From: Mycogone perniciosa
Taxonomy: Eukaryota > Ascomycota > Sordariomycetes > Hypocreales > Hypocreaceae
DNA length: 64,000 nucleotides
Reading direction: 5' to 3'
Assembly (NCBI GenBank): GCA_025331125.1
Contig: JAOALB010000064.1
Coordinates: 124,001-188,000 of the forward strand
The position numbers and the translations under genes were made by a program. Positions 1 through 11,025 of this stretch are shown here, piece after piece (position 1 is the stretch's first letter; every line of letters starts with the position of its first letter). A model generated the notes under the pieces. That model was given only the letters and a program-made list of their open reading frames with translations. It was not told the DNA's origin and did not search any database.

Positions 1-473
1 ACACACTTTCATCACGATTTCTACGATGCCCACGACGGGAAATGACTCAGAATGAATCTGGCAGGTGTTTGCATCTACCAATTCGGCATTTCCTGGCAGC
101 TCAGTCTGCACGTAACACAAAAGGGGTGGGAATCGTCAGTCCAGGGTGACCGGCCTATGGGTCTGCAAGGAACACAGGCTTTCCTTGATGGCGCTTGGCA
201 CAAATGGGGGGGGGGGGGGGCAAATGACAAGGGGCAGCATGTGACACTCTTAATAATCCGGGGGAGGAACTCTGAGTGTACACGAGAGGATAGTTTGCCC
301 ATACGGATTGCCCCCCAAATAGTTTTCGATGACATGGCCCCTTCTTTTCGTTGATGCACCTAGGTAGATACTTGCTTCTACAAGCACACATGCACAATAG
401 GGTCAACAAGGGCACAATTGACAGATCAATTGAGAAGAGGCTTTCTTAGTGAAATCTGAGATGTGAAATGCAA
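1..473. other. Intergenic flank beyond the APN2 3' end (putative MAT-locus side)
   Basis: No convincing coding region is visible. The stretch contains a G homopolymer near 208-219. By comparison with the conserved SLA2-MAT-APN2 arrangement of Pezizomycotina, this should be the edge of the spacer between APN2 and a mating-type gene, but no alpha-box or HMG-box coding sequence is inside the window. The MAT assignment is therefore an inference from gene order only. Confidence 0.4.
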
Positions 474-2969
474 CTACTGAGAGGATAATCCGTTCCAATC
501 ACTGCTCCAAATAAAAGTCCCGCACCGCCACTTGGAGTCCTTTTCCTTTTCGCCAGAGGGGCCGAGAGGCCGCGGACAGATGTAGAATGACCTGCCTACA
601 GAATAAAGTTAGTCTGTCCTCATCTTGGCACGTGGGTGCGAAATGCTCATCGGGGAATAACGAGGAGGTTTCAGCTAGGTGGGCGGCCATTGGGAGGAGT
701 GTCGCTATCAATCACGATTCATGTACATAGGGTTGTTAGTGCCAGTGAGAGGGAGGGAAAAAGCAAAAACACAGTCAAAAATATCAAATCACAGACATGC
801 AGTGGAGGAGGACGGGGCAGGACGGGGCATTCCCGTAAACGGACGTACCACAGTTGACGCCTGGCTTCTTGGTGACCAGACTGATGCAGGGCTCGTTGTG
901 TTCACATCGGGGAAGAACCCGCTTTCCAAGGAGCCTAGACCAGGACTCCTTAGCCTGGATCGGATCAAAGACCTTGTCTTGCATCTGGATGGCAGGAGAT
1001 ACGGGCTGAGTCATCGACCAATCATCGCCCGTTGCGGATGATGTGTTGGTGGTGGCCGATAACGTTGACAAGGATCTAGACATCGGCAGGGGTTTGGTGG
1101 CTTGCGCCGTTCGCGTCGCGCCAAGGCCGGGGGCATTCCTGTTGGCCCGAGCATTGTCGCTCTTCTCTGTCGTTTCGTCTCCGTTCGTGGGGGTGGAGGC
1201 CACAGGCTTGAAGAAGCCTTGCAAGGTTTTCTGACCTTTGACACCAACGCCACTGGCTCTTCCACGACCAGTACTAGTAGTAGTAAGAGCGGTATTGGAG
1301 TCGATCGAGGCCTTGGTCCGCTTCGACGATGGCCCTGCGGGATCTGCAAACCCCGCAAGACGTTTGTTGCAAGGTGGAGGTGGTGTGTTGGCTCGTGGAC
1401 TGGAGCCTGTGGAGTTCGTTGCGCCATTCACGGCGACTCCAGATTTAGCATCGCTCGCTGAAGCCCATAAGTCCGAGTCGGTGATGCGCTCCAAGGAATT
1501 GGAGTCGCTCATTGGCTGATTGCCCAACAATGCTTCTCCAGAGCTGTCAGGGCCCAACGACGGCTGCCTGGACAAACTGCGCCCGGACTTCTTTGTGAAC
1601 ATGTCGCGAATGCTTTGTCGGCGGTCGAATTCGGGGATCAGTTTCGCGGACAGGGGTAGAACATCCCTTGAACGCCAGTCCCGAATGCGTTGACCATCTT
1701 TGAACATGCCATGCGGGTTGACGAGATCTGGCAAGGCCACTTCCATGTCGCCGACCGCTACCCTGTCCGCCACGGTGGCAAACACAGGGCAGTGGTCCGA
1801 TCCCATCAAGCCCTCCTGGATATTGGCGTGCATGAACCACTGTTTCAAGCCCTCGCTGCAGAGCACGTAATCGATTCGGCTGCCGTTATTGGCTGGTCTG
1901 GTATTTCGTTTTGTGTCCCAACATGTATTCATACCCGCTCGCTTGGGGTGGAATTTCCGGCAAAGATCCCATAGAACAGGTTGCTCTCGACCTTGATCGC
2001 GGTCGCCACTCACCTCGCCCCCAAAGAGGAGATGATTGAAAAGGCGTCGCGAAGGCATATTCATCCACTCATCAATGCTCAAACCTTCCTTCCGAAGAGT
2101 TTCGGCAACGTTGGTGGAATCCATTTCGGAACGAGTCACGTTCAAATCCCCTGTCAGGATAACTTGCTTGCCTTCCGCAATTAAGTTTCGCACCCGCACG
2201 TCTAGAGCCTGGAGAAACTCCATGCGAAATTCCACTCTGGATTCGTCTCGATTGGCTGGGCTGTAAACCCCAATCAGGACGAATCCTGGAAACTCAAGTA
2301 TGACACACCGACCTTCGGAATCCAGCAGTAATTCATCGATTTGTCCGGGAAGCTGTCCAGGGCGTGGGTAGCCTCCGATTTGCTCGTTTTTCGGGAGACT
2401 GCGGAACTGAGTTGTGGATTTGGGACGTGTGAGAATGCCTGTGATTCCTTCTTCGGCACGGATAGGTGCACATGTCGCATTCCGTGTGTATATAGCCACA
2501 CCAGAGTATCCTGGACCAATCAAATTAGACCTCATTTCTGAGATGTGTAACCTTGAGCCATGGTGATTGATGCCTACCTTTTTTGTGCCTGGGTAGGCTG
2601 AAGTAGACATCCCACCCAGGAACAAGGACCATGTCGTCGGTCAAATCTTTCCGCTGGATCTTGGTCTCCTGCATTACGACAATGTCGGCCTCCAAGATAT
2701 CGAACATGGCCTGAGAGGGAAGACTTGTCCGTCAGTTGTGTGAAGCTGGGTGCTCAGAGAAACTCAAAGACTGACCTGATAAGTGCGCTTCTCTCTCCAT
2801 GGCTGATACCCGAACGGATTTCTGGTTTCGTGTGAGATTAACTCGCCTCATGTAACGCTGAGGTTATGGACTGGCGAACCTGATGCCGTTTACTAAAGCC
2901 ATGTCAGCGCAACTCATCCACAGAGCCCACGAAGCACCTACCATTCCATGTTGTGATGCGAAACCCCAT
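474..2969 (-). CDS. APN2: DNA-(apurinic/apyrimidinic site) lyase 2 (class II AP endonuclease)
   Basis: Base-excision-repair AP endonuclease/3'-phosphodiesterase acting in the nucleus. The start is ATG at 2967-2969 (MGFRITTWNVNGIR...), with two introns close to the 5' end, one after the ADIVVMQETK exon and a last one at 596-848 (donor GTACGT, acceptor TGTAG). Joining across this last intron completes a GRF zinc finger: CEHNEPC ... NCGRSFYICPRPLGPSG ... WRCGTFIW, ending at the stop at 474-476. The exonuclease-endonuclease-phosphatase domain shows the metal-binding Glu (QETK), GDLNV and the catalytic SDHCPV. A Ser/Thr-rich linker follows and then a PCNA-interaction-like box, QKTLQGFFKP. The spliced protein is about 660 residues, normal for fungal Apn2. 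It is divergent from COX13, the pairing seen beside mating-type loci. The identification is firm; the exact boundaries of the two smallest 5' exons are less certain. Confidence 0.95.
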
Positions 2970-3454
2970 TCTCGATGCTGGATGAAACAGATCTTCAAGT
3001 CTTGGTTTTAATTCGACCTATAAGCACTCCCACAACGCCTTGCATAAGCACATCCCGTTTGATAGGCTGGTGGATGAGAGGCGACATGAGCTGTCACGGT
3101 GAGCAGCTGCAACCACGGTTTCTGTGAGAGAAGAGAGCTGAATAAAAATATATGAAGATGACCAATCGAGATTACATTTTATTCAATCTCGCAGGCGTTT
3201 TGGTGTTGTTGCGCCAGAGCATTGCAGGGCGCGCGAGATCGAGGAATCGGGAGCATAAATCGCCCCACGCTGCGCGGTTCTGGCTACGTTGTGCTTCGCG
3301 GAGAGGTCGCGCGGGCACGTGACCACACAACAAGTGTTTGCGCCTAGAGATTGAGGCATCAACACCGTCTAGCCGAGCTTCATTCCGAATGGCCTGATCT
3401 CACAATCTGCACATCTCAAACCGCCCACTTGTCGACATCGAACCACATATCACG
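2970..3454. promoter_or_regulatory. Shared divergent promoter region APN2/COX13
   Basis: A 485-bp spacer between two divergent start codons holds no other gene that I can support. It should carry both promoters; no element was singled out. Confidence 0.4.
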
Positions 3455-4187
3455 ATGTTTGCTGCCCGACAGGCTACTCGCAACGCCCCGCGCTTCGCTG
3501 CGCAGCTGCGCGCTCCGGTCCAGCGCCGCTTTGCCAGCACTGCCGAGAACGAGTTCATCAAGGAGCGCCAGCACATCAAGGACCACGCCAAGGGCACCAC
3601 TGGTGAGTTTTCCGGATGTTGGGGCGCCAATTGGAGTCGGAGTGGGTGCTAACTGTGTACAGAACTGTGGAGGAAGATCTCCCTCTAGTATGTTGGCTCC
3701 TCATCCCCGATTGAGCGAATTTCGTCGTCATATTGTGTGCTGGGAGGGGGACGACAATGCGGCAGATTCGATGGAATGGAAGACCTCTAGAGGCAATATG
3801 AAGGCTGACTGGTTCGAAGCACCGTTGTCCCGGCTCTGGTTGCCGCTGGCGCCAACGCTTGGTGGCTATGGAATGAGCACTGGGAGCACTGGAGCCATCT
3901 CCCTCCTCTGGAGGAGCGCACCGAGTACCCCTTCCAGAACATCCGCACCAAGAACTTCCAGTGGGGTGATGGTGACAAGGTGAGTTTCCCTATTTGCTGA
4001 TCTTGACCTGTAGCTAACCAGATTCGCAGACTATCTTGTAAGTGCAGAACGTCCAACAATGGCAGTGCTAGAGGTCCTCGGACTTTGCTGTGGCCGGAGT
4101 TGTTCTTTTGTAAGTGCATGGTATGCTAACTATATACACAGCTGGAACGAGAGCGTCAACTATCACAACAAGGACAAGACTAAATAA
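3455..4187 (+). CDS. COX13: Cytochrome c oxidase subunit VIa, mitochondrial
   Basis: Small inner-membrane subunit of respiratory complex IV. The N-terminus (MFAARQATRNAPRFAAQLR, then RRFAST) is an Arg-rich mitochondrial presequence. The spliced frame then gives ELWRKISLYTVVPALVAAGANAWWLW (single membrane span, quoted here only by its ends ELWRK and NAWWLW) and the conserved tail EYPFQNIRTKNFQWGDGDK / TIFWNESVNYHNKDKTK. The coding region needs four exons. One of them is only 8 nt (ACTATCTT, 4030-4037), flanked by a CAG acceptor and a GTAAGT donor; without it the conserved TIFW motif is lost. About 130 residues, usual for the family. Confidence 0.95.
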
Positions 4188-4871
4188 GCTGGAGTTGTGA
4201 TTCGGGAAGATATGTGTTGGCATTGGTAGACTATCCCTTCGGGAGACACTCTGTACATGTTTCCTAGAGTTTGAATCAACCGCCCTGCAGCTCGTATAGG
4301 CTACAGCGTTTACGGATTTAGAATTTCGTTGCTTGATATGAATGAATCTCAGACAAGATCTGACAAGAGGGGCGGCTCGGAGACTTGAGGGTCGTGGTTG
4401 TAGAGGTGAATGAAACAAGCCCCCGCGTAACAGATAGCATAATGAGATGCGAATTCTCAAGTAGGCCGGCCGCATCAGAGAGCAGAACATGACGCATCTG
4501 CCAAAAACATTCTGTGGATTGCTCATTGACGTCAAACCAAGATTTGTTCTGCCTGTCCGTTTGCCGAAGAAATGCCGGGCGTGATAGCACTGCACCGCAA
4601 CTGCTATCCGTACTCTGATTATAAACGCGTCTTAGACCTTACTAAAACGCATTCCCAAAGATAAAGGAGCTAAACGTGGCTTGTATTCGTTTTTCGGTTG
4701 CCGTGAAATTAACTGGCAGAGTCCCGAAGTTCACCGCTATAGCGCTATGGGGAGAAAGCGTTGATCGTGAACATCGGGCGTCTTGGGCCTTCAACGACGA
4801 ACTCCAGCACAGCTCCTGTTGGCTCTCTATGGACAAGATTCACAACCTGATGTCATATATGAACTGCAATC
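4188..4871. other. Spacer COX13 3' end to APC5 5' end
   Basis: It holds the COX13 3' UTR and the upstream region of APC5. I see no gene in it. Several open frames cross it in both directions without recognisable domains. Confidence 0.4.
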
Positions 4872-7463
4872 ATGGCACGATACCTCACACCGGCAAAAAT
4901 TGGCCTTCTCGTTCTGATAGAGCTCTATGTTGGAGAGGCAATCCCCAGCGACGCGATATTGCCCGTCTTATCATTTATCACGTCTCACTTGATGGACCAT
5001 GACCCCAACGGTCCGTCTTCCACCCAAACCGCGCGATGGGGCAAGGCAGAGCGGACGGTTAGCCTTGTCATTTCAATCAAGGACTTTGAGAAGCTGCTGG
5101 GAAGCTATCCCTTCTTGATGGGCATGCCGGGGAAGAAGCTCTGGGATCAGTTTCTCAACAAACTTTGGGGTATCAACTCGCTCCATGCCCTGGAGGAATT
5201 CTTTGAGAATCTCGCTTTAATGATGAGGAAGACGAAAGAGGAGCTCCGGAGAGAAGGACTAGACCCCGAGGAGCCGCAGCCTGGAATCACATTGTCCCAC
5301 AACTCGCCGTTTGGTGCCTTCATTCGCAGAGCTCGACTCGAGTATAAACGACTACGATTTCACGACTGTACTGAGTTGTGGAAGGATTTGGTTCGGTATC
5401 GGCAGTCGACGGCCCATTACCAGAAGCGAAAGAACCCAGACTTTGGGAAGTACAGCTTTGATAGTGTGCTCCTCTTGGGAGAGCAAGATGACTGGGACTC
5501 CGATAAGGTTGCGAGTCTGGCTTCTGTGGCGTACGGGGATATGCTTACTGGAGATCGCACTGGGACGCTTTCAGTAAGCATAGACGATATTGAGAACTTG
5601 CTTGAATTCCAGATTGAGCAGATTCAACGTGAGTGGATGTGTGCTCTTTTTGACAGACATTTCCAGGGATTTCTTCAGGGGAACGTGTGTTGCATTGACT
5701 TGGCTGTTCTTCATTGCTGACTGGCGATTTACAGAATACGGAAACAGAGTTCCTCTGGAGATTCGGCACCAGTTTCACGACCTACTTACCGACAGCTTCA
5801 TAGTTCCAAGCCTTACACACTACCTCATGTAGGCTTGCTCTCCTCCACCCCATCCGCTGACTTGCTAAGAACATGGAGTTTTCTAGATGCTTGGCGAGCT
5901 GGCGATTATCCAACAGCCTTCGACTATCTTCACCGATACTTTGACTACACTATGCAATACCGAGATCGCCTCTTTTACCAATACGCCCTCATGAACCTCG
6001 CTGTTCTTCAAGCTGATTTTGGATGCTACAAGGAGGCTGTAGCAGCCATGCTGGAGACGGTCACAACGGCGAGAGAGAATCGGGACATGACTTGCCTCAA
6101 CTTCGCTCTCAACTGGCTGTTTCACTTTGGAAGAGCACATCCAGAGCTTGTTCGCGGCTTGCAGTCGGATAGCCTTCTGGGCTCAGCAAAGGAAAGCCTG
6201 GCATTTCTGCGTGTCAAGGCCAAGGAGTCAGGCATGTGGTCCCTCTGGAGCGCCGTTCTGCTCAGCGAGGCCAAGCTTTGCCTCCTCAACGGCGACAGCG
6301 TGGCAACGACTTTAGAGTACATGGTCCGCAGCTCGCAGATCATCGTGGAGAAGAACATGAAAAACATGTACGGATCGCAAATGTCGCTGTATTCGTCGCT
6401 GTGGGGTCGACTAGGCTTGGCTCATCAATCTGCCATGTCGTGCGAGATCTTCTTGCGATGCCATACACCCCATTCCATTTTCGATGACGAGTTGAAAATA
6501 ACCAGTCGTCTTTCTCTCACCCTTCTCGAGCAGGGCAGATATAGCGAGGCTCTCGAAACTCTTGACAAATTGGAAGAGAACTCCCTACGATCCTGGAGGC
6601 CTAGTCAATTCTGGCATAAATACAGAGGCCTCATCCAACTAAGGAGAGATCTCTACCATAACAACTTGGACGGCGCGGAGCAACTCTTGATGCAACTACT
6701 ACAATCGAGGACTGAAGACCTTGAGCCTGACATGGTCTTTATGATTGACTCTTTGCATGTGGACTACCTAACGCGCAGGGGTGATTTACAAGGTGCCTTT
6801 GCAAAGGTGGACAAGATCATGTCCACACTTCAGGACGACAACCGAGACGTTGCGCTGCGAGTCAGGCTACTTCTCATCAAGGTGTCGCTGCTGGATAAAT
6901 GTGGAAGGCCGCAGCGTGCGTTTTCTACAGCCATGCGTGCAGCCAACTTGTCCCTGCGTGCGCGGCTGATTCCCTCTCTATGGCAGTCCATGGGCGCCAT
7001 CTCCAACATTCTCGTGTCCATGGGCGAGTTTGCAGCCGCGGCGCAGTTGCTCATCGCCGTGATCCCGTGGAGCTTGGAATGTGAATCACCAGGGCTCACG
7101 GCGAAGCTATACTCGTATCTCGCTGATGCCAATATGGGCATGGCTGGCCAGTCAGAGGACGAGATAAAAGGAGAAGATGAGCACGGCGAAGGCAAGAAAG
7201 CGGAAACAGGAGAGGGCAGGTTGACCAAGCGACGGGATGAGTACTTGACACGGGCAGCGACGGCGGTGCAGAAGTCGTTTGACCACTACTCTAGTATGGA
7301 GGACATTGGCAACCAATGCGAGATGATGGCGAAGAAGGCTGTAATCATGAAGCTGTTGGGGGATATGGTGCTGGCGGCTGACTACGCTGCAGCGTACGTG
7401 GAGCTGCGTCAGAAGGCGGAGTCGCTGGCTGTCGGGAGGGGAGACACGAAGGCCGATGTATGA
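4872..7463 (+). CDS. APC5: Anaphase-promoting complex subunit 5
   Basis: TPR-scaffold subunit of the APC/C ubiquitin ligase (nucleus, cell cycle). The first exon encodes the conserved N-terminal region from MARYLTPAKIGLLVLIELY. Intron 1 (5629-5734, GTGAGT...ACAG) joins IEQIQ to YGNRVPLEIRHQFHDLL. A very short second intron (5829-5869, 41 nt, GTAGGC...CTAAG with CTGAC branch) is required to reach THYLITWSFLDAWRAGDYP. The diagnostic Apc5 TPR block follows (FDYLHRYFDYTMQ, YQYALMNLAVLQADFG), then further helical repeats to the stop. The total of about 810 residues fits fungal Apc5. The gene follows COX13 in the same orientation, as in the MAT-flanking block of many ascomycetes. Both introns are needed to avoid stops. 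Confidence 0.93.
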
Positions 7464-7484
7464 TGGACAGTACTGGAGATTTAT

Positions 7485-7765
7485 ATGATGTGTCCAAGAA
7501 ATGATTACATGACTTTGTCCTTGGTTCTCCGTTGTGGGAGAATAGGCCTGATAGGACAATACAGAGACTCCGTTGATGTGTCTAAGAAACATGATTACAT
7601 CGAGTATATCCTTGGTTCTCCTGTTGTAGATTGTGTCTATGGCGAAATGTGCTTGATAGGACAGTACTCAGAGTCATATTGATATGTCCAAGAAACATAT
7701 GATTACATGGAGTATGTCCTTAGCTCCCCCGTCGTAGATTATGTACATATGGGGTAATGTGCTGG
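7485..7765. repeat. Degenerate tandem repeat, about 3 copies of an 87-106 bp unit
   Basis: Three related units start near 7488, 7575 and 7681. Each begins GATRTGTCYAAGAAA, continues with ATGATTACAT and contains TTGGTTCTCC or a close variant followed by GTTGTAG. They lie just after the APC5 stop, so at least one copy is probably transcribed in the 3' UTR. Confidence 0.7.
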
Positions 7766-7926
7766 ATGAGTAAAGACTCCCAGCCAGTTCTCCTTGAGTT
7801 CAGGAGAACGTGAATTCTTCCAGAAGCGGGCTGCTCTTCCGAGCCACTGCCGCGGACTCTGGGCTGCACCAGGTTACTAGTCTCTGCCTATTGAAGTTCC
7901 TGGAATATCCTTGCTCAAGTAGACTG

Positions 7927-8988
7927 TTACCACTGAATCTTCTCCCCCTTTCGGTTCTTGAGCTGGCCCCCCGACTTCAGCACCACATCACCCTCTTCTG
8001 CCTGATTCGTCGCCCACACGCGCTCAATGCACAGCTCAAACGGCCCCTCGACACGATCCGTCAACCCAATGCCCACGCTGCGCACCTTTTGCCGCAGCAG
8101 CTCTGTCTGTGGCTCCACCACGAATCCGTGGTTCGTGCGCACAAAGTCATTCCACCGAATGAACACGGTTTCCCACTGCCCGGGCCGCTTTGCGAACAAC
8201 CGGTGCTGGTGTAGGTCTGTAGGCTCTACGGCCTCGGTTTGTAGGTTCACGTAGTATGCGCGGCCATCTGATTTGACGCGCAGGGCGAGATAGATGTAGG
8301 GATCAATGTCCCAGACGGAGCGGCCGAAGAGCGTGGGGGGTTGGTCTGGGGTTCGGAAAGCGGCGTAGCCTGTGCGTTGGATGGCGAGGCGGTCTCGGGG
8401 GAGGGAGGTAGAGATATGGCCGTAGAGGCGAGCGAAGGAGGAGGGGGATGTCGAGGAGGTCGGGGGTGTCGAGGAATAGGCTGGGGATGTTGAGGAAGCG
8501 GTTGGAGATGTCGGTGGTCTCAAAGGGGCGGTTGTTGACGGAGAGGGCGAGGAAGAAGTTGTTGGCGGTGGTGTGGAGGCAGAGGTCGTTAATGTCGAGG
8601 AAGAAAGCGTTGACGGCGACGATGGTGAAGAGATGAAATCGAGGTTGCTCTGGGAGGAGCCGCCTATGAGAGTGTCGGACATGAGAATGCAGCTGCTGAC
8701 GGAGTCTGGGCTCTGAAAGTCGTAGAGTTGGCGGGGGCCTGAAGGGCCTTTGACGGCGTCGAGATTCCAAGCTGCGAGACGGCTGATTAGCGATTTCCAG
8801 AGACAGTTGATCTGCGATTTGCAAAGAGATGGTTGATGGGTGATGTTCAAGAGACGGTTGACGGTGATTTCCAGGTCTGGGTAAGATGACGCAACGCATG
8901 TGTAATTACCTATGCTTGAGCGTCGCTTGAGCTCGTCAAGACTCCGCGCCAGGATGCCCTTGGCGAGAAGCGGCTGTGTGACTCTCAT
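7927..8988 (-). CDS. CIA30: Complex I intermediate-associated protein 30, mitochondrial
   Basis: Assembly factor of respiratory NADH dehydrogenase (CIA30/NDUFAF1 family). Start ATG at 8986-8988 gives MRVTQPLLAKGILARSLDEL. An intron at 8772-8909 (GTAATT...CGCAG) joins RSSIAWNLDAVKGP. The family hallmarks are visible: LYDFQSPDSV, LMSDTLIGGSSQSNLDF, AFRT, LFGRSVWDIDPYIYLALRVKSDGRAYYVNLQTE, FIRWNDFVRTNHGFVVEPQ and SVGIGLTDRVEGPFELCIERVWA (cited as landmarks). An odd 60-70 residue Ser/Thr/Pro-only insert lies between the first and second conserved blocks (roughly 8430-8650); ordinary homologues have a much shorter linker there. It is the last member of the APN2-COX13-APC5-CIA30 set. Confidence 0.92.
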   Translation of the reverse strand: MRVTQPLLAKGILARSLDELKRRSSIGNYTCVASSYPDLEITVNRLLNITHQPSLCKSQINCLWKSLISRLAAWNLDAVKGPSGPRQLYDFQSPDSVSSCILMSDTLIGGSSQSNLDFISSPSSPSTLSSSTLTTSASTPPPTTSSSPSPSTTAPLRPPTSPTASSTSPAYSSTPPTSSTSPSSFARLYGHISTSLPRDRLAIQRTGYAAFRTPDQPPTLFGRSVWDIDPYIYLALRVKSDGRAYYVNLQTEAVEPTDLHQHRLFAKRPGQWETVFIRWNDFVRTNHGFVVEPQTELLRQKVRSVGIGLTDRVEGPFELCIERVWATNQAEEGDVVLKSGGQLKNRKGEKIQW

Positions 8989-9542
8989 GATGATGTTTGC
9001 GTAAAGATGGGAGATTCGCGGGGTTTGGCGGGATGTCTTGAGCTGCTATGGCGCGCACATGGAGCCAATTGGCTCACCGTGATGCTATTGACATGAGAGA
9101 ATTTGCTGAAGTTGTGGCGAGGGGGTATTTAGAGTGCAGATGCCTGTGTTTTGGGCAGGGGAGTTGAAGATGCATGTGTGTGGTGTTGGAGGTTTGGAAT
9201 CTGCGAGCTTGAAATGCGGGTGTTGAAATCCGGATATTGAAATCCGCACCCCAGTATGGTGAGAATTTGACGCACTGCGGGCGTAACACCTCAAATCGGG
9301 GGACTAGAGAGAAAAGAAAAAGGATATGAAATTATTATTCTTTTACTTCGGCTGAAGACTTTAGAACAGTACTTTAGGCCATAGGAGAAGGGGACTTGTG
9401 GGGGAGGATACAATAAATGAGGACCATACACAGGCACAGTTGACAGTTTTTCACCCGGTGCATCGGCAATGGCATATCGATAATCCGACATCATATCCTT
9501 GCACAGAACTTCAACAGCGCAACTTGAAGATATCGGCCCCAA
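8989..9542. promoter_or_regulatory. Divergent promoter region CIA30 / Mba1-like gene
   Basis: This 554-bp spacer (or up to 9635 if the downstream gene starts at its second ATG) separates divergent genes for two mitochondrial proteins. A short direct repeat (TTGAAAT followed by CCG or CGGG) occurs near 9205-9248. No other gene is seen. Confidence 0.4.
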
Positions 9543-10595
9543 GTGCACGATGAGGCTTCGCCGACGGTGATTGCGGCTGAAACTACGCAAATATCTTGTT
9601 CTTTTGTTATTGCTTCAAAGTCTCCTCCGGTTGAAATGCCCCCTCCCTCACGAATCGTGCCCATTGTGGCCCCCGTCTTGCGCTACGGCGCTTCGACAAG
9701 ACTCGGACTATGCGCCGCAAAGCCAAAGCCTCTGGCCGAACAGCTCCGGCATCACTTCACGGCGTCCAAGAAGAAACTGATTCGCGAGCTGAGGCGAGAG
9801 ACACGCACTGGTGTATCAAAGGTCAAAAATGATGATTCAATGACGGAGTCGGAAAAACGAGCGCACTTTGCGATGTTCAAAGACGGTGGAGGACCGCTTT
9901 TCCCAGGCACATTTATATCTCTGCCCTTGTCTCGGCTACCACGAACACCCTCCGCCCTTGCCCAATACAACTGGGGCCGCCTACGGAGCTGGATCGCTGA
10001 AACGGTGTCGTTGTTGACCTTTAAGCTGAGGTCCATGCCTAACTGGACAACTCGTCCCAAGTGGAAAGCCCGGCGAGGCGCGATTGCGCCGACGGCAAAG
10101 GCCCTGTATCAGGAGATGCTGGAGGCGTATGCCGCGGGCGACAAGACGACGATATGGAAAGTCTGCGTCAATGACTTTGGCAGGAAGCTTCTGAGTGCTA
10201 TGGACCGACGGCACCCCAGAGAACGGGTCCAGTTCGAGATTACCAAGTACAACAGCGTGCTGTTCTACCCGCGGCTCAAGTCGCACCAGATCCACCAGGC
10301 CAACCCGTATGACAAACACTCTGTGACGGAGCAGGCCATCGTGGCGATTTCGTCGACGCAGCAGGTCTCTCGATACGATGTGTCTACGGGGGAGACGATC
10401 CCAGGGAGCGTCAAGATTCAGGACAAGGTGGAGTACGTGGTGCTGTCACGGCAGGTCAGCGCAGTCACATTCGAGGCCGACCGGTGGCGGATATGGGGCA
10501 CCACGTCTGCTACGAGTTTGGAGGATTATCTACAAGAACAGGAGGTGATTAACAAGGAGCAAGCCAAGCGTGCAGGGTGGAAGTCGGCAGCGTAG
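9543..10595 (+). CDS. Mba1/mL45-like mitochondrial ribosome-associated protein (Tim44-like fold)
   Basis: Single-exon gene of 350 codons from the first ATG. An in-frame ATG at 9636 (MPPPSRIVPIVAPVLRYG) starts a more convincing Arg-containing mitochondrial presequence and may be the true start, giving 319 residues. The body reads GGPLFPGTFISLPLSRLP, YNWGRLRSWIAETVSLLTFK, then the Tim44/mL45-type helical region (APTAKALYQEMLEAYAAGDK) and a beta-rich C-terminus (ITKYNSVLFYPRLKSHQI, VEYVVLSRQVS). The family's known role is tethering mitochondrial ribosomes to the inner membrane for co-translational insertion of respiratory subunits. Assignment to Mba1/mL45 rather than another Tim44-like protein is by pattern only. 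Confidence 0.72.
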   Translation: MHDEASPTVIAAETTQISCSFVIASKSPPVEMPPPSRIVPIVAPVLRYGASTRLGLCAAKPKPLAEQLRHHFTASKKKLIRELRRETRTGVSKVKNDDSMTESEKRAHFAMFKDGGGPLFPGTFISLPLSRLPRTPSALAQYNWGRLRSWIAETVSLLTFKLRSMPNWTTRPKWKARRGAIAPTAKALYQEMLEAYAAGDKTTIWKVCVNDFGRKLLSAMDRRHPRERVQFEITKYNSVLFYPRLKSHQIHQANPYDKHSVTEQAIVAISSTQQVSRYDVSTGETIPGSVKIQDKVEYVVLSRQVSAVTFEADRWRIWGTTSATSLEDYLQEQEVINKEQAKRAGWKSAA

Positions 10596-11025
10596 GAGGG
10601 AGGCGAGTAATGTGTACCATAGGATTGCGTATAGTAGCGCGAGTGTACTCTAACGTGATGGTCATCTCGAAGGGCAAAGACAGTGATTGTAGTAGTATCA
10701 ACGTTGATAACATGGAGGATATTCGAGTTCTGGATGTGAACCACATGTGAACCACATGAGGACATCCACGAGCCGTTCACGAGTTGTTCAGGTAATATTA
10801 CGATTCACTTTTTTCATGTCGAAAAAGCCAAAACAGTTTAGGTTGGGCCTTAACTTCTGTTTATACTTTGTTTACATTTTGTTCACATTTGAGAAACTTT
10901 GGCCGACTTACATATATATATCTGCCATGCGCTCCCTCCCAAACTTCTTCTCTTCCCTTTTCAATCACTAACAACAACAACAACAGATCTAAGAATTCAG
11001 TCTTCCTATCAACACAGCAGTAATC
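10596..11025. promoter_or_regulatory. Upstream region of the DUF3669 gene
   Basis: It contains a TATATATAT stretch near 10912, then a pyrimidine-rich tract and repeated ACAACA triplets just before the ATG at 11026. This is a typical layout of a fungal promoter and 5' leader. Function is inferred from position and composition. Confidence 0.45.

Noticed and set aside
1..360. Small frames on both strands as part of a mating-type gene
   Set aside because: No alpha-box or HMG-box residues are present and composition is not coding-like.
784..1461. Plus-strand and alternative minus-strand frames of 90-140 codons over APN2
   Set aside because: They are shadows of the Ser/Thr-rich APN2 linker in other frames.
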